Shown: piece by piece, positions 9,286 to 16,650 of the stretch
How the letters are laid out: each line of letters begins with the position of its first letter
Numbering within the stretch: the first letter of the stretch is position 1
Source: Bacillota bacterium
Lineage (GTDB): Bacteria > Bacillota > Clostridia > Acetivibrionales > DSM-27016
Assembly: GCA_023390115.1 (NCBI GenBank)
Contig: JAEWDM010000022.1
Location: forward strand, 186,001 to 250,000
DNA length: 64,000 nt
Direction: 5' to 3'
Translations under genes and position numbers: made by a program
Notes under the pieces: generated by a model
Told to the model about the DNA's origin: nothing
Databases searched by the model: none
The model's input: the letters and a program-made list of their open reading frames with translations, nothing else

Positions 9286-10554
9286 TTATATTTTATGAGA
9301 ATACTTATGCACCTTTTCAAATGCCATAATAACCTCATCCATATCCTGCCGGTCACCGAGCAATATGGAGTGATGGATAACCACTCCCTCATTTTCGCTT
9401 GCTTTTTCAGATACCGGCAGGCTGTATTTTTCTGTTGACAAGGCATTCCAGAACTCTTCACTCCAGTGGTACCTGTTTTTAGTATGAGGTCTATAGAGCG
9501 GAGACTTGTGCAATGGCTTATAAGGCTGTTCAACCGTAAAGCTCAATTCTGCTTCCAGAGCCTTACAAATATCACTCACGGGTTTTCCGGAAAAAAGCCC
9601 GCTGTCAATTTTTACTGCATAGCGGTAGTAAGACTGCTTACTTACCTGCTCATGCCTCAGCATTGTTTTTATACCCGGTATGCTCCCCAGATGCTTGTCC
9701 AGATAAATGGCATTTTCCTCCTTAGTTCTGTTAAAAGCTTCAAGCCTTTCAAGCTGGTCAAGTAAAACTGCGGCTTGAAACTCTGATAAGCAATAATTTG
9801 AGCCCATAATACTTCCCTTTTCTATAAGCTGCATCTTATCAACCTCAAGCTTATTTTCTTCTATATAGGCCCTTGAGTTTGAACGCAGCTCAATTGCTTT
9901 TTCATATATTTTCTGAGCCTTTGTCAGCAGCACCCCGCCCTCTCCCGATGTCAGCACCTTACCCTGCTGCAAGCTGAAAGCTCCGGCATCTCCGATTGCT
10001 CCTGCAAACTGGTCCCTCCAGACAGAGCCGTGAGAATGGGATGCGTCTTCAATAACCCATAAATTGTTATTCCTTGCTACTTCCATAAGCTCATCCATAT
10101 TTACCATGCAGCCATACAGGTGAACAGGAATAATTGCTTTTGTTTTGGGAGTTATGGCTTTTTTTACTTCCTCAATAGACAGGCAGTAGGTATCAGGGTC
10201 TATATCCACTATGACGGGGACGGCATTTACATCACATACAGAAATAGCTGTAGCCACCCACGTCAGGGCAGGAACAATCACCTCGTCGCCGGGACCGATA
10301 CCCAGGCTTTCCAATGCTATCAGAAGACTGCTTGAGCCATTGGTGGTTGTTACACAATATGGCACATGGTTAAACTCCGCAAATTTACGTTCAAATTCTT
10401 CACACTTACTGAGCTGGCCTTTCCATTGGCCGCTGATAGCCCATCTCCGGCTTGTCAATACAGACTCCAGCCTGCTTAAGGTATTGTGATCGAATACGGG
10501 CCATGATATCCAGGGCCTTTTTCTTATTGACTCTCCGCCTCTAACAGCTAACAT
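9286..10554 (-). CDS. L-glutamine:2-deoxy-scyllo-inosose aminotransferase, BtrS-like
   Basis: A 422-residue DegT-family PLP enzyme. Long stretches match my recollection of BtrS: SRRWAISGQWKG, PALTWVATA, PVHLYGCMVNMDEL, the PLP lysine in FSLQQGKVLTSGEGGV, SNYCLSEFQAAVLLDQL and HKSPLYRPHTKNRY. BtrS turns 2-deoxy-scyllo-inosose into 2-deoxy-scyllo-inosamine and also makes the later amino-dideoxy-inosose amination. The start at 10554 (MLAVRGG) is preferred over one 31 codons upstream because a GGGGGG site precedes it and homologues begin there. It follows the 16S rRNA methyltransferase gene by 46 bases. Confidence 0.9.
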   Translation of the reverse strand: MLAVRGGESIRKRPWISWPVFDHNTLSRLESVLTSRRWAISGQWKGQLSKCEEFERKFAEFNHVPYCVTTTNGSSSLLIALESLGIGPGDEVIVPALTWVATAISVCDVNAVPVIVDIDPDTYCLSIEEVKKAITPKTKAIIPVHLYGCMVNMDELMEVARNNNLWVIEDASHSHGSVWRDQFAGAIGDAGAFSLQQGKVLTSGEGGVLLTKAQKIYEKAIELRSNSRAYIEENKLEVDKMQLIEKGSIMGSNYCLSEFQAAVLLDQLERLEAFNRTKEENAIYLDKHLGSIPGIKTMLRHEQVSKQSYYRYAVKIDSGLFSGKPVSDICKALEAELSFTVEQPYKPLHKSPLYRPHTKNRYHWSEEFWNALSTEKYSLPVSEKASENEGVVIHHSILLGDRQDMDEVIMAFEKVHKYSHKI

Positions 10555-10600
10555 TATTATTACCCCCCATATATAATAATTTTTATAAGTTTTTACAATA

Positions 10601-11407
10601 CTAATCATGCTTATTAACGATATATAACACTTCATTGCTAAATTCAATTTTCTTAATTACATTAAGCTCATTAAGCACCAAACCATACATATACTCAATA
10701 TCCTCCTCAGGCAGTATATTCCTCCTGCCTGATATGCCCTTTTTGGGAAACGACAATACTACATGCTTCACCTTCAGCGACCTTATTAATTCCAACGAGT
10801 ACTTTTTTCTTTGAAACTCAATTATAGGTATAAATTTAAAAATAAAGGCGATATCTGCACATTCTTCAGGCTTTTTGCAGATAACATCCTGAACAAAAGC
10901 GTCTGCAGGATACTCGATGGCTTTAAAGAAGCTGTTTAACAGAGCTATCTGATTAAAATTTATGTCATAAGCGTAATAGCGGATTTTTTTGCCGGCCTGC
11001 ATCCATTGTATGGAAAAGGGATTAAAGCCGCACGCAATATCCATTACTGATTCAGGAAAGCCTGTTATCTTAAATATTTCCTGATAAAACCTGTCATAAA
11101 AATAAAGTCTTTCAGCAGTGGATTTATGAAGCTCCAAAATCCTTTTGCATATTTCTTTCGATTGAGTTTCTTGCAAGGACCCTTTACCGGTCAGCTCATC
11201 CACATATAACGCTATTTCGTTATATTCCTTATTCCCTATATAAGCTCCCTGTATTTTATGAAGCTTGCTTTTTACAGACTTTTCAATGTCCTTGTTCAGC
11301 TTGAATTTCTTAAATTCATCTTCACAAATCCTTATAATTGTATCATTGCATATATTGCCATATTTCCTGGATTGGCTAACCTTCTCCACAATTGCATTTA
11401 CACACAT
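10601..11407 (-). CDS. 16S rRNA (guanine1405-N7) methyltransferase, ArmA-like; aminoglycoside self-resistance
   Basis: A 268-residue protein of the Arm/FmrO family, which methylates G1405 in the 30S A-site and blocks 4,6-disubstituted 2-DOS drugs. Compared with recalled ArmA, the order of motifs is the same: SRKYGNICNDTI at the N-terminus, SKLHKIQGAY, ELHKSTAERLYFYDRFY, the SAM-binding DIACGFNPFSIQWM, YAYDINFNQIALLN, and LSFPKKGISGRR. All SAM-site signature residues are present and the length is right. It starts 3 bases after the stop of the transglycosylase-like gene, with its ribosome site inside that gene, so the two are translationally coupled. Its presence in the operon strongly supports an aminoglycoside product. 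Confidence 0.92.
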   Translation of the reverse strand: MCVNAIVEKVSQSRKYGNICNDTIIRICEDEFKKFKLNKDIEKSVKSKLHKIQGAYIGNKEYNEIALYVDELTGKGSLQETQSKEICKRILELHKSTAERLYFYDRFYQEIFKITGFPESVMDIACGFNPFSIQWMQAGKKIRYYAYDINFNQIALLNSFFKAIEYPADAFVQDVICKKPEECADIAFIFKFIPIIEFQRKKYSLELIRSLKVKHVVLSFPKKGISGRRNILPEEDIEYMYGLVLNELNVIKKIEFSNEVLYIVNKHD

Positions 11408-11410
11408 AAA

Positions 11411-12544
11411 TCATTTACCCTGCCGATTAATTTTATTTTTCATTCTTATTAATTCCATCAGGCTGCTATAAAATCTCAGATTATGTATAGAGGCCAGCCT
11501 GTAGGCAAGTGAATCACCTATTTTAAACAGGTGCCTTAAAAAAGCTCTGGAGTAATTTTTACAGCTATAGCAATCGCAAATATCTGAAATTGGCTTTTCA
11601 TCTCTTATGTATTTTTCATCCAGAATATAAATATACTTATAAAATCCCTTCTGATTCAGGTCTATGTTCTCAAGACCGTCACATCTGAATGCCATCAATC
11701 TATAATGCCTGGCCTCACGTGTCGGGATTACGCAGTCAAACAGGTTATAGCCCATTTTTACACATTGCACTATCTCATCCGGCTTTCCCACTCCCATGGC
11801 ATACTTAGGGAGGCTATCGGGTACAAGTGAAGCCGTGTAAGCCAATATATCCTCCAGCAAATTGCCGTTTCCGTCCATCGGCCACCCGCCGAATCCGAAT
11901 CCGTCAAAACCAATATCAATTAAAGCTTCCGCACATTCCTTTCTTAAAGGCTTATCATTGCCGCCCTGTATAATTCCAAAAAGCAAAGGCCTCTCAGGCA
12001 AATTTCCGGCTTTCTGCTTCAATATGCGCTCATATTGCTTCAATATGCGCTCATACTCTTTTTTACATGCCGCAGCCCACTTTACTGTCATGTCTACTGA
12101 TAATTTGTTTGTTTCATATGGGCTGTCGGGGTGAATACAATAATCCAGGCACATCATGATATCCGATCCGAAACCAAACTGTGCCTGTATGCACTTTTCA
12201 GGGGTCAATATAACCTTTTCCTTCTCCATTGAGGGGCGGAATATTATACCATTATTTCTGATCTCCCCGTATTTGGGGTTTTCCTTTATCAAAGAGAAAA
12301 CCTGAAACCCTCCTGAGTCAGTCAAAATCGGTTTGCTCCAATTTGTAAACTTATGCAGCCCGCCAAGAGATTTTATTGTATTTGTGCCCGGCTTTTGCAT
12401 CAAATGGTAGCAATTCATAACAACGCCGGGTGTGCTTGTGATTTCCAAATCGACGGCATCGATTGAACGCACCACACCAAAGGTACCATCCGGGAAAAAT
12501 GCAGGCAGCTCAATGGTTCCATGTGCTGCTTTTAAACTTTTCAT
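11411..12544 (-). CDS. tRNA-guanine transglycosylase paralogue with altered base-recognition loop
   Basis: A 377-residue TGT-fold protein. The general-base aspartate (LTDSGGFQVF), the nucleophile aspartate (NLFDCVIPTREARH) and the zinc site (CDCYSC plus RHLF histidine) are intact, so it should be catalytic. The loop that reads GGLAVGE in ordinary bacterial TGT is GGWPMDG here, suggesting a different base or RNA. No queuosine genes are nearby. It is coupled to the G1405 methyltransferase. I recall, without certainty, tRNA-ribosyltransferase genes beside some acquired 16S methyltransferase genes. A TATAAT box at 12600-12605 and an AAGGTGG ribosome site precede it, so this resistance pair may have its own promoter. 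Function inferred, not known. Confidence 0.8.
   Translation of the reverse strand: MKSLKAAHGTIELPAFFPDGTFGVVRSIDAVDLEITSTPGVVMNCYHLMQKPGTNTIKSLGGLHKFTNWSKPILTDSGGFQVFSLIKENPKYGEIRNNGIIFRPSMEKEKVILTPEKCIQAQFGFGSDIMMCLDYCIHPDSPYETNKLSVDMTVKWAAACKKEYERILKQYERILKQKAGNLPERPLLFGIIQGGNDKPLRKECAEALIDIGFDGFGFGGWPMDGNGNLLEDILAYTASLVPDSLPKYAMGVGKPDEIVQCVKMGYNLFDCVIPTREARHYRLMAFRCDGLENIDLNQKGFYKYIYILDEKYIRDEKPISDICDCYSCKNYSRAFLRHLFKIGDSLAYRLASIHNLRFYSSLMELIRMKNKINRQGK
12015..12056 (-). repeat. In-frame 21-bp tandem duplication inside the TGT-like gene
   Basis: Two adjacent 21-base copies (12015-12035 and 12036-12056) differ only in the last base. They encode the doubled heptapeptide YERILKQ within a helical segment between the substrate-binding parts of the TGT-like protein. 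The frame is kept, so this looks like a recent slippage event that lengthens one helix by two turns. Confidence 0.85.
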
Positions 12545-12632
12545 CCATTATCCACCTTAAAATTTGTTTTTCACTCAGTCATATATTATTGCCAAAAAAA
12601 TTATACAAGCCATACTATTAACCATCTAAAAA

Positions 12633-12780
12633 GGATGTAAAGTGATTTCCGGAAGAATAATTTCCCCGGGATACGTAACCGGGTTATGTTTTACGCCAGA
12701 TCAAGCAGAAGGTCTTCCTCAAATACACATACTTCTACAGTTAGAGTAGAAATTATTCTGGAGGATATCACTTTACATCC
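12633..12780 (-). terminator. 148-bp long inverted repeat: terminator/attenuator or small mobile element
   Basis: Arms of 31 bases (12633-12663 and 12750-12780) pair imperfectly: 14 outer base pairs, a mismatched middle, then about 10 more. They enclose 86 bases with a smaller CCCGG/CCGGG hairpin. Read leftward, the outer stem closes right after the ligase stop codon and is followed by TTTTT, so it could end the ligase transcript or attenuate reading into the transglycosylase and rRNA methyltransferase genes. The shape also suits a MITE. I see no leader peptide that I trust. Confidence 0.6.
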
Positions 12781-12791
12781 TCCGTTATCCC

Positions 12792-13931
12792 TTAGCTGAA
12801 CAAGTCAACCCCATTTAAGCAATCTGCAATATCAATATGATTTTCATTGGTGCAGCTTAATTGCTGCTTGCTTTCATACCTGCTTAAAGCTTCGTCTACC
12901 ATGCTGTTGATTATTTCTGCAAAGCTTATGCCCGAGCCCTCCCATAAATCATAGGACAGAGCACCGGCTATAGTATTGATTTCATTCATATATACCTTTC
13001 CATAAATTTCATCATACAGGTAGTCCATACGGACTGTTCCTTTGCAATCAATACCTATGTATATTTTTTTTGACATCTCCCATATCATATCCCTTGTCTC
13101 CTGCGGTATAGTACAAGGAAAATTTCTTTTTAAATTATCAGTATATTTGTCTGTGAAGGTAAGCATTTCCCCATGGGGTATTTCTTCCTCACACTCTGTA
13201 ACCAGTATCTCATCTCTCCGTCTTAGGACGGCACAGTTTACCTCTCTGAAATTATTCATTAATTTTTCGATGGCCACCCGCTCCGAAAATTTCAATGCGA
13301 TATTAACGGAAGCCTCCAATTCCTTTTCACATTTGGCAATTCTGATTCCGATGCTCGAACCGCTGCTGACAGGCTTAATAATAACGGGAAAGCCAAGTCC
13401 GTCAGATATTCGGGATATTATGCTCCTCCTGTCACCTTCCCAATCCCGCTTGTAAAACCAGTCAAATTTAAGCACCGGTATTCCCATAGCCTGCATTACA
13501 AATTTAAAAACCACCTTGTCTCTGCACAATGCTGAGGAAAGAACCGGACAGCTTGTATAAGGGACGTTCAGCATCTCAAATAGTCCCTGCAATGTGCCAT
13601 CCTCGCCATTTGGCCCATGAAACACCGGCAGCAGGACATCTATTTTAAAATGCCTGTCAGCGGCTTCAGATAGAACAAACGCATTTTCCGGGCCTCCCCC
13701 GGGCTTTACCAATATTTCCCCGCACAGCCCGGGTATGCCCTCCAGGCTTTTATAGCACTCTATATTTAACAATTGCTCACCCGTATAGAAGGCTCCCTGT
13801 CTTGAAATATAAATTGGGATAACGGAATATTTCTCTTTATTAATAAAATGTAAAACATGCATTGCTGAAATAACTGAAATTTCATGTTCCGCCGACCTTC
13901 CTCCGAAAATCAGCCCCAGTCTTGTTTTCAC
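12792..13931 (-). CDS. D-alanine-D-alanine ligase family ATP-grasp enzyme
   Basis: A 379-residue Ddl-like ligase. The N-terminal GGRSAEHEIS signature, the GEDGTLQGL motif, the ATP-grasp core (PVIIKPVSSGSSIGI) and the metal-binding NEINTIAG loop are all present. Family members usually read NTxPG where this has NTIAG. Because it sits inside the operon, between the TylF-like methyltransferase and the 148-bp repeat, it may couple an amino acid to the product or serve as an extra cell-wall ligase; neither is shown by sequence. A GTG start follows a strong GGAGG site. Confidence 0.85.
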   Translation of the reverse strand: MKTRLGLIFGGRSAEHEISVISAMHVLHFINKEKYSVIPIYISRQGAFYTGEQLLNIECYKSLEGIPGLCGEILVKPGGGPENAFVLSEAADRHFKIDVLLPVFHGPNGEDGTLQGLFEMLNVPYTSCPVLSSALCRDKVVFKFVMQAMGIPVLKFDWFYKRDWEGDRRSIISRISDGLGFPVIIKPVSSGSSIGIRIAKCEKELEASVNIALKFSERVAIEKLMNNFREVNCAVLRRRDEILVTECEEEIPHGEMLTFTDKYTDNLKRNFPCTIPQETRDMIWEMSKKIYIGIDCKGTVRMDYLYDEIYGKVYMNEINTIAGALSYDLWEGSGISFAEIINSMVDEALSRYESKQQLSCTNENHIDIADCLNGVDLFS

Positions 13932-13987
13932 TATTTTAATCCTCCCTTTCCTTGATTAAGCCTTAAAGCGCAATTACGTTTAATAGA

Positions 13988-14707
13988 TCAGCTTTTGCGA
14001 TGTGCGATAAAGCTCTGTCCGAAGGCCTCAAAAGGCAGGTACCCGGTTATTGTGATATCTTTGTAACGCTCAAGCCATTCCCGGACAGCCCTTTGCTCGC
14101 CATGCTCAGGACTGCTTCTGAAGCAATTCCAGTCATCAAAAAGAATGACGGTCCCGTCTGCTATATATTTTGTAATGAATTCAAGAACAGGAACTGTTGA
14201 AGAATATAAATCGCAATCTACAAGAATAACTGATGCCTCTTTTACAGCAAGCCTTTCAGACAGCTCTTCTCCCAGCGTCCTGTCATACCACCCGGGTATT
14301 GTTACAACTCTTGATATATCAACTCCGCCACGCTTTAAGTCCTTATAAAACTGCTCTTCCGTAGAACAGAACTCGCCCCTTTTAAATTCAGGATACTCTG
14401 CGTCAACACCTTTGATTTCGGGAAGCCCCTCAAAGGAATCAAATCCATAAAACTTTATGTCCTTCATACCAAAGGCCTTGGCTGCTTTATATGCCCAGGT
14501 CATGGTATATCCGCCAAAGCACCCGAATTCCAAATAGTCCCCCTTAAGCTTCATTTCAGACGCATATTCAAATACCTTAAGCATAATGCTGCCGAACTCG
14601 TCTACGCCGAGCTTTTTAATGTTCTCTATAATACATCTGAATGTACTGAATTTATCATCATTTGCAAGCCGCTCAAAAAAACCCAAGGGACCCATTACTT
14701 CACTCAC
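13988..14707 (-). CDS. TylF/macrocin-type O-methyltransferase
   Basis: A 239-residue member of the TylF family, metal-dependent SAM methyltransferases that act on sugar hydroxyls in antibiotics. Motif I is YLEFGCFGGYT; the metal-site acidic residues appear in ILVDCDLYSS and LFDDWNCF. The GTG start overlaps the stop of the upstream radical SAM gene by 8 bases, so translation is coupled. In this cluster it is the best candidate for an O-methylation of a sugar or cyclitol hydroxyl. The site is unknown. Confidence 0.8.
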   Translation of the reverse strand: MSEVMGPLGFFERLANDDKFSTFRCIIENIKKLGVDEFGSIMLKVFEYASEMKLKGDYLEFGCFGGYTMTWAYKAAKAFGMKDIKFYGFDSFEGLPEIKGVDAEYPEFKRGEFCSTEEQFYKDLKRGGVDISRVVTIPGWYDRTLGEELSERLAVKEASVILVDCDLYSSTVPVLEFITKYIADGTVILFDDWNCFRSSPEHGEQRAVREWLERYKDITITGYLPFEAFGQSFIAHRKS

Positions 14708-15668
14708 CTTTCAAATTGATTTGCAAAAATTCGTTAATTACATTCATACATCCGGCATCGGATGAAATAGATATGCATAAATCACATACTGAAAAATATT
14801 CTTTTTCCGGCTTCTCCGCATGCAGCCCTTTTTGTGCAAGAAAATCCATAAAAGCATCTATTGACGCCTTGTCAGAAATTATACATAAGAACTTATTTTC
14901 TTTTTCTTTTTGAAATATTTCCTGTATGCCGTCATGGTTTATATTGCCCAAGTACATTGGAGTCATTTTTAATTCAGCATTCTCATCATTGATATTGCAG
15001 CATGCGAAAGCATCGCCGTTCGGAAGAAAGGTGGTGGCAAAGCTGTCACAGCCATTCAACTCCGCAAGGGCTTTTTTATCTGAATCGCCAAACATATCAC
15101 AAGCTCTTCCAAAGGGCAGGAGATCATCCTCATAGAACGAAAAGCTTTTTTCGCTTAAGTCCTCCAAAATGGCCCTGTCCTCATCGGGATTGTTGGATCT
15201 CGTAAACATTACCTCGCATTTAAGCCCAATATCCTGAGAGGTATCTGCAATATATTTAATATTTTCACATGAAATAAATTTGCTGTGGAAATAGTCATAG
15301 CTCACAAATATTGTCTTTAGGCCGTTTTGCTTAAGCAGCTCCATTTTACCTTTCGCAGCGGAAGGGCTTTCAGCCCAGAAACCGTTTGTTTCTATCATCA
15401 CATCCATTCCACATGAGGAAGCAAACCTTGTCAGCTCAAGAATCTCATCAAAGAATATCAGTACTTCTCCTCCACTGAAAATGACTGCTTTTTTGTTATT
15501 TTTTGAAGCCGCTTGAATTATTTCCTTCGCGGACTCAAAAGCTATCTTGTCATTTCTGGACATATTGGATTTTGTAATGCAATGCTGGCATGAAGCATTG
15601 CACTTCAGGGTATAAATCAAGCATATCTTCTCTTCTGTTTCATAATCAAAAAAATATGAATAATTCAT
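14700..15668 (-). CDS. Radical SAM enzyme with C-terminal auxiliary-cluster cysteines (copy 2 of tandem pair)
   Basis: A 322-residue radical SAM protein. The iron-sulfur motif is CNASCQHC at residues 24-31, followed by the GGE SAM-binding motif (IFSGGEVLIFF). The C-terminal half has further cysteines (DAFACCN and CDLC) in a SPASM/twitch-like arrangement. It is the same length as its upstream neighbour (15668-16636) and similar along much of it, so the two arose by duplication. The start codon overlaps the neighbour's stop by one base (TAATG). Such enzymes oxidise alcohols (BtrN) or form bonds; a dehydrogenation of a sugar hydroxyl is a reasonable guess. Confidence 0.78.
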   Translation of the reverse strand: MNYSYFFDYETEEKICLIYTLKCNASCQHCITKSNMSRNDKIAFESAKEIIQAASKNNKKAVIFSGGEVLIFFDEILELTRFASSCGMDVMIETNGFWAESPSAAKGKMELLKQNGLKTIFVSYDYFHSKFISCENIKYIADTSQDIGLKCEVMFTRSNNPDEDRAILEDLSEKSFSFYEDDLLPFGRACDMFGDSDKKALAELNGCDSFATTFLPNGDAFACCNINDENAELKMTPMYLGNINHDGIQEIFQKEKENKFLCIISDKASIDAFMDFLAQKGLHAEKPEKEYFSVCDLCISISSDAGCMNVINEFLQINLKGE

Positions 15669-16636
15669 TAGTTTGACTCCTTGGATTTTTCTATAAAGCC
15701 TCTAATCTTCTCAGATAAATACCTGTTTGCAAAAATGTCCTCACAAAATTCACAGCAGTGAGAATATTTCTTCATTTTATACTGACTAAAGGCAATATCA
15801 CCTGACAGCATGTCATAAAACGTCTTGAAGCCAAGCTCACTTATGGAATTTATGCAATCTGATTTCAGATACCTGACAACATTCTCTTTAAAATTCTCCC
15901 TGCCTGTTCCGATGAATACGGGAGATTCCTCCGGTACTGTGGGATTGCAGCATCCTATAATGCTTCCGCCCGGACGGACCAGAGGCCCAAGCTCTCCGCA
16001 ATCTCCCACCTGAGAAATATCAATGCTGCCGAACACTTTTTCCGGAAGCTTCTTGGCAAAGCCGACCTTTGCAACCGCTGAAGCCTCAAACGGGATTTTA
16101 AAGCCGTTCAGATCATTAAGTATCTTATTATCCGCCGCCTCGTCTCCGCTGTATGTAAAGCTCACGATTGAGCTCAGGCTCAAATGCTGCGCGGCTTTAA
16201 CAGCGTTAACAACCCTTTCGGCGGGAATATACTTTAAATGAAAGGCATCACAGCTTACACCAATATGAATAACTCCTGCCCGCTGCAGGCGCTCCAGCTT
16301 TTCACAGGCAATTTCTCCAGACGTAGCCCAGTAAGCATTTGTGTCAATTGTAAAGGCAAGCCCCAGTGAACGTCCATATTCAGTTAATTCCAGGATTTCA
16401 TCATAATAGATGAATATTTCTCCCCCTGTCCACAATATGCATTTAAAGCCCTTTGAAGCCGCAATTTCAATATATTGCCGGGCTTCCTCCACACTCATTT
16501 TTGAATTATTATATGGCGACGATTCTGCGGCACAATGCGAGCAATTTGCCGTACATTTATCGGTATACATCAATAGCATTCTTTCTTTATAGGTGTAATC
16601 ATCATATTTAACCTTGCGAATTTCATCCTTATCCAT
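15668..16636 (-). CDS. Radical SAM enzyme with C-terminal auxiliary-cluster cysteines (copy 1 of tandem pair)
   Basis: A 322-residue paralogue of the next gene. The radical SAM motif is CTANCSHC at about residues 28-35 and the GGE motif is in LWTGGEIFIYY. Cysteines near the C-terminus (GCCNP, CCEFC) could hold an extra iron-sulfur cluster. It lies 14 bases after the large cobalamin-type radical SAM gene. The pair may act as two enzymes on different positions or as a heteromer. No close named homologue comes to mind. Confidence 0.78.
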   Translation of the reverse strand: MDKDEIRKVKYDDYTYKERMLLMYTDKCTANCSHCAAESSPYNNSKMSVEEARQYIEIAASKGFKCILWTGGEIFIYYDEILELTEYGRSLGLAFTIDTNAYWATSGEIACEKLERLQRAGVIHIGVSCDAFHLKYIPAERVVNAVKAAQHLSLSSIVSFTYSGDEAADNKILNDLNGFKIPFEASAVAKVGFAKKLPEKVFGSIDISQVGDCGELGPLVRPGGSIIGCCNPTVPEESPVFIGTGRENFKENVVRYLKSDCINSISELGFKTFYDMLSGDIAFSQYKMKKYSHCCEFCEDIFANRYLSEKIRGFIEKSKESN

Positions 16637-16650
16637 ATTACCCCCCCCTT

